A DNA stretch of 64,000 nt from UBA7867 sp964579205. GTDB lineage: Bacteria; Bacillota; Clostridia; Christensenellales; UBA1242. Below, piece by piece: positions 62,028-64,000 of this stretch (the stretch's first letter is position 1; each line of letters opens with the position of its first letter). A program made the position numbers and the translations under genes. The DNA is taken from positions 1 through 64,000 of the forward strand of contig CAZOFH010000005.1 of NCBI GenBank assembly GCA_964579205.1, written 5' to 3'. The notes under the pieces were generated by a model, which was not told the origin of the DNA, did no database searches, and saw only the letters and a list, made by a program, of their open reading frames with translations.

Positions 62028-62393
62028 AAAATTCTCCTTTTTCCGTAATAAAATTTTTGAGTTGATTAGCCGAAAATCACTCAAAGTATTCGCGTTTGGT
62101 CATATGAGCCAACGCGAAAAAGACTGTCTCAAGCAGCCCAAATAAGAAAATTTTATGTGTTTTTTTACAAAAAGTGTACTCTCAAAATTTACATATTTTT
62201 TGAGGCTAGTTAAGCCCCCCCCCGGGGGGTTATCCACATTTTTTCCACTTTTTCCTTTCCTTTTACCTTTTGTTATGTGATTATATAACAAATAAACACT
62301 ATTTGTCAACAACTTTTCCACAATATTTGACAAAATATTACAAAGTGACAAAAAACAAGGCAAACACCATTTGCCTTGCTCTATTTTTGCTAT
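62028..62393. other. Intergenic region with DnaA-box-like sequences
   Basis: AT-rich with a run of about ten C then six G (62217-62229). TTATCCACA (62230-62238) is a perfect DnaA box and TTTTCCACA (about 62313-62321) a near match. No gene is supported; the short antisense frame here has no ribosome site. Confidence 0.55.
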
Positions 62394-64000
62394 TTATTTT
62401 ACATTCAACAGTTGAGGGTACTTCCCGTCGACAAGGTTCCACACAGTGATGTCAAAACCGTCGCCGCGACCAGTGAAAGTACTAATCTTTTTGCAATCCT
62501 CGTCAGTGTTCCTACCGTCATCACAAGCAAAGCCTTCGCTCAAGATAAAGTATGAATATTGACGCTCGATCGAGTCAATCTTTGCACTCTCTGCCTCAAT
62601 ATGGTCATTGATATTGTAGATACAGTTCTCTACATAGCCCGCCAACTTTTTGTTGCCAGACCACCAGCCGTTAGTTTGTCTGATGACACTACCAGACTCC
62701 CAATATGCGTCACCTGCCTTTGTATCAAAAGTAGCGCTAGAATAGCAGTATGCCACTTTACCGCAGTTTGCCTCACTCTTGTATGGCAATTCAGCGACAA
62801 AACCAGCCATCAATTCACCCGACAACGCAGCGGTAGTATAACAATCTTTGATAGTACCGCACTCGTTGAGACCAGCGAGACCGCCAACCTTTTTACCTGA
62901 CAGGCTACCAGCAGCATAACTCCTACTGATACCTACAAAACTAGCAGGGTTGTTATTAGTCACTAGCAAATCGTTGACCGCAAACTTGCCGACAATTCCG
63001 CCGACATAATAACCGCCGTCAATGACAGCCTTTTTGGCAGAACAACGCTCAATCTTGCCCTCAGAAAAACCTGCGACACCGCCCGCCAAGACATTCTCAG
63101 CAGTTTTGGTCACGATCTTACCTTGGAAAGATGACCCGCAGAGAGTCGCCATATTCACACCGACGATACCACCAGTATAAACGAGCGCATTTCCATTCGA
63201 CTTTGTGTCGATAGCGTAGCCAAAAGTGTCGTTTTCAGTGTTTAGGTTACCCAAATATTCGCAAGAATCAGCATAACCCTTGTTCTCTCCGAGTACACCG
63301 CCGACCAGCACTTGCTCAGAGCAAGCGCTAACGGTAATGTTTAGACTAACAGTCAGGTCATAAGCGTACTTTTTGCTACCCAAATAGCCGATAGCACCGC
63401 CGACTACTGCTGCTTTTTTGTTTGAAACTGCGATTTTGTCAAAACCGTTCTCAGCAACACCTTGGACAAGTGTCTTGTTGTTCATCACTATAATTAGCGA
63501 ATAACCAACATCGTTGACACCTTTCGCCTCACAGTAACCAATCACTGCTCCGACAAAAATTGTCTCATCTTGCTCCGCGCTGAGTTCGATTTTTACACCA
63601 TTGATTTTGACGCCATTGATCACAGCCCTTTCGCCGACAAAACCAAACAAGCCGTAGTGTTTTAGCCCACAATCGGTCACATACAAGTTCTGAATTTCAG
63701 CATCAGCACCCATAATAAATGTACCGTTGAAAGGCTGTTCTGGAGTACCGATAGGCACCCACGCTTCGGTCATCACAACATCTTTTGTAATATAATACGT
63801 CGCGGTGTATTCCTTGTTGTCATTGCTTGCCAAGTCTGCCTCAAATAGCGCCCTAAACTCTGCTTGAGTCATAGTAGCGCTAGGCTCAACGGGAGGCTCA
63901 ATAGGCGTTTCTGGCGGAACAACAGGCTCCCCAGGGTCGGTTGGGTCAATAGGCTTGATAGGCTCTATTGGGTCGACAGGCTTGCCTTGGTAAATACCAT
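62394..64000 (-). CDS. GLUG-like repeat surface protein, partial (N-terminus beyond window)
   Basis: At least 535 codons; the frame stays open to the window edge, so the start and any signal are missing. The first visible part is a Pro-rich linker (PVDPIEPIKPIDPTDP, PETPIEPP), typical between a surface anchor and a folded domain. It is followed by MTQAEFRALFEADL and a region like that of the giant lipoprotein's C-terminus. Then GLUG-like repeats occur (VGGAIGYLG, VGGVLGENKG, TGGIVGVNM, AGGVAGFSEGKI, VGGIVGKF), expected to form a beta-helix or similar fold. Likely an adhesin or glycan-binding protein. The stop is followed by an AT-rich region. Confidence 0.85.
   Translation of the reverse strand, partial: GIYQGKPVDPIEPIKPIDPTDPGEPVVPPETPIEPPVEPSATMTQAEFRALFEADLASNDNKEYTATYYITKDVVMTEAWVPIGTPEQPFNGTFIMGADAEIQNLYVTDCGLKHYGLFGFVGERAVINGVKINGVKIELSAEQDETIFVGAVIGYCEAKGVNDVGYSLIIVMNNKTLVQGVAENGFDKIAVSNKKAAVVGGAIGYLGSKKYAYDLTVSLNITVSACSEQVLVGGVLGENKGYADSCEYLGNLNTENDTFGYAIDTKSNGNALVYTGGIVGVNMATLCGSSFQGKIVTKTAENVLAGGVAGFSEGKIERCSAKKAVIDGGYYVGGIVGKFAVNDLLVTNNNPASFVGISRSYAAGSLSGKKVGGLAGLNECGTIKDCYTTAALSGELMAGFVAELPYKSEANCGKVAYCYSSATFDTKAGDAYWESGSVIRQTNGWWSGNKKLAGYVENCIYNINDHIEAESAKIDSIERQYSYFILSEGFACDDGRNTDEDCKKISTFTGRGDGFDITVWNLVDGKYPQLLNVK

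Noticed and set aside
62230..62321. Replication origin (oriC)
   Set aside because: Only two DnaA-type boxes, with no dnaA, dnaN or rpmH nearby.

Overview
The window looks like a chromosome segment from an endospore-forming, monoderm Firmicute, most likely an uncultured gut-type member of the Clostridia. The evidence is a full-length Spo0A, a GerA-type germinant receptor operon, a SpoIVFB-type protease, DnaD/DnaI-type helicase loading proteins, a DivIVA-like protein, Lgt, and both bacterial (Ser/Lys) and SipW-type (Ser/His) signal peptidases. MinE is present, which fits Clostridia better than Bacillus. No phage, transposase, CRISPR array or rRNA gene was seen. Base composition is fairly even, with T- or A-rich intergenic stretches.

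Layout from left to right. At 1-383 there is a highly palindromic intergenic segment. At 384-3766 (minus) lie a naturally short alaS and a DUF4097-like membrane protein. At 3872-7703 (plus) a gerA/gerB/gerC operon starts from a sigma-G-like promoter. At 7813-8993 (minus) is the classic rpsF-ssb-rpsR operon with an unusual structured leader. At 9409-15595 (minus) a SipW-type signal peptidase is followed by five small secreted proteins with look-alike N-termini, which resembles a TasA/camelysin-type surface fibre or matrix locus. At 16028-19998 (plus) are ppa, lepB, a DnaD-domain gene and dnaI. At 20080-30713 (minus) are a 2558-residue lipoprotein with Ig-like, Fn3-like and GLUG-like modules and a 904-residue Sel1-repeat protein. 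At 30876-32338 are tRNA-Arg(CCT) and a class I methyltransferase.

At 32524-40413 (minus) there is a cell-division and sporulation neighbourhood: ferredoxin, a Ppx/GppA-like protein, an MreB-like protein, minD, minE, a 49-residue membrane protein, spoIVFB, a two-TM protein, lgt and a DivIVA-like gene. It reads as a reduced form of the Firmicute mre-min-spoIVF cluster without mreC, mreD, minC or spoIVFA. Next come a tRNA-Leu with anticodon AAG, an acidic zinc-ribbon protein, spo0A with a candidate 0A box inside its promoter, and a DUF378 protein. At 43275-53485 (minus) is rpoB-rpoC followed by a large transglutaminase-fold surface protein whose catalytic Cys and His are replaced. Its paralogue with an intact Cys-His-Asp triad lies at 54984-57878. 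The right end holds an M1-type metallopeptidase lipoprotein, two membrane proteins with SHOCT-like tails, and a GLUG-like surface protein that runs off the window.

The window therefore mixes core machinery (RNA polymerase, ribosomal proteins, AlaRS, helicase loading, pyrophosphatase), sporulation and germination control, and a large investment in secreted proteins. The most distinctive points are the SipW locus with its operator-like palindrome and roughly 480-nt leader, the live/dead transglutaminase pair, the reduced min-spoIVF cluster with a small membrane protein, two adjacent actin-fold proteins with altered phosphate loops, and an intergenic repeat family with two hairpins whose stems change while pairing is mostly kept.
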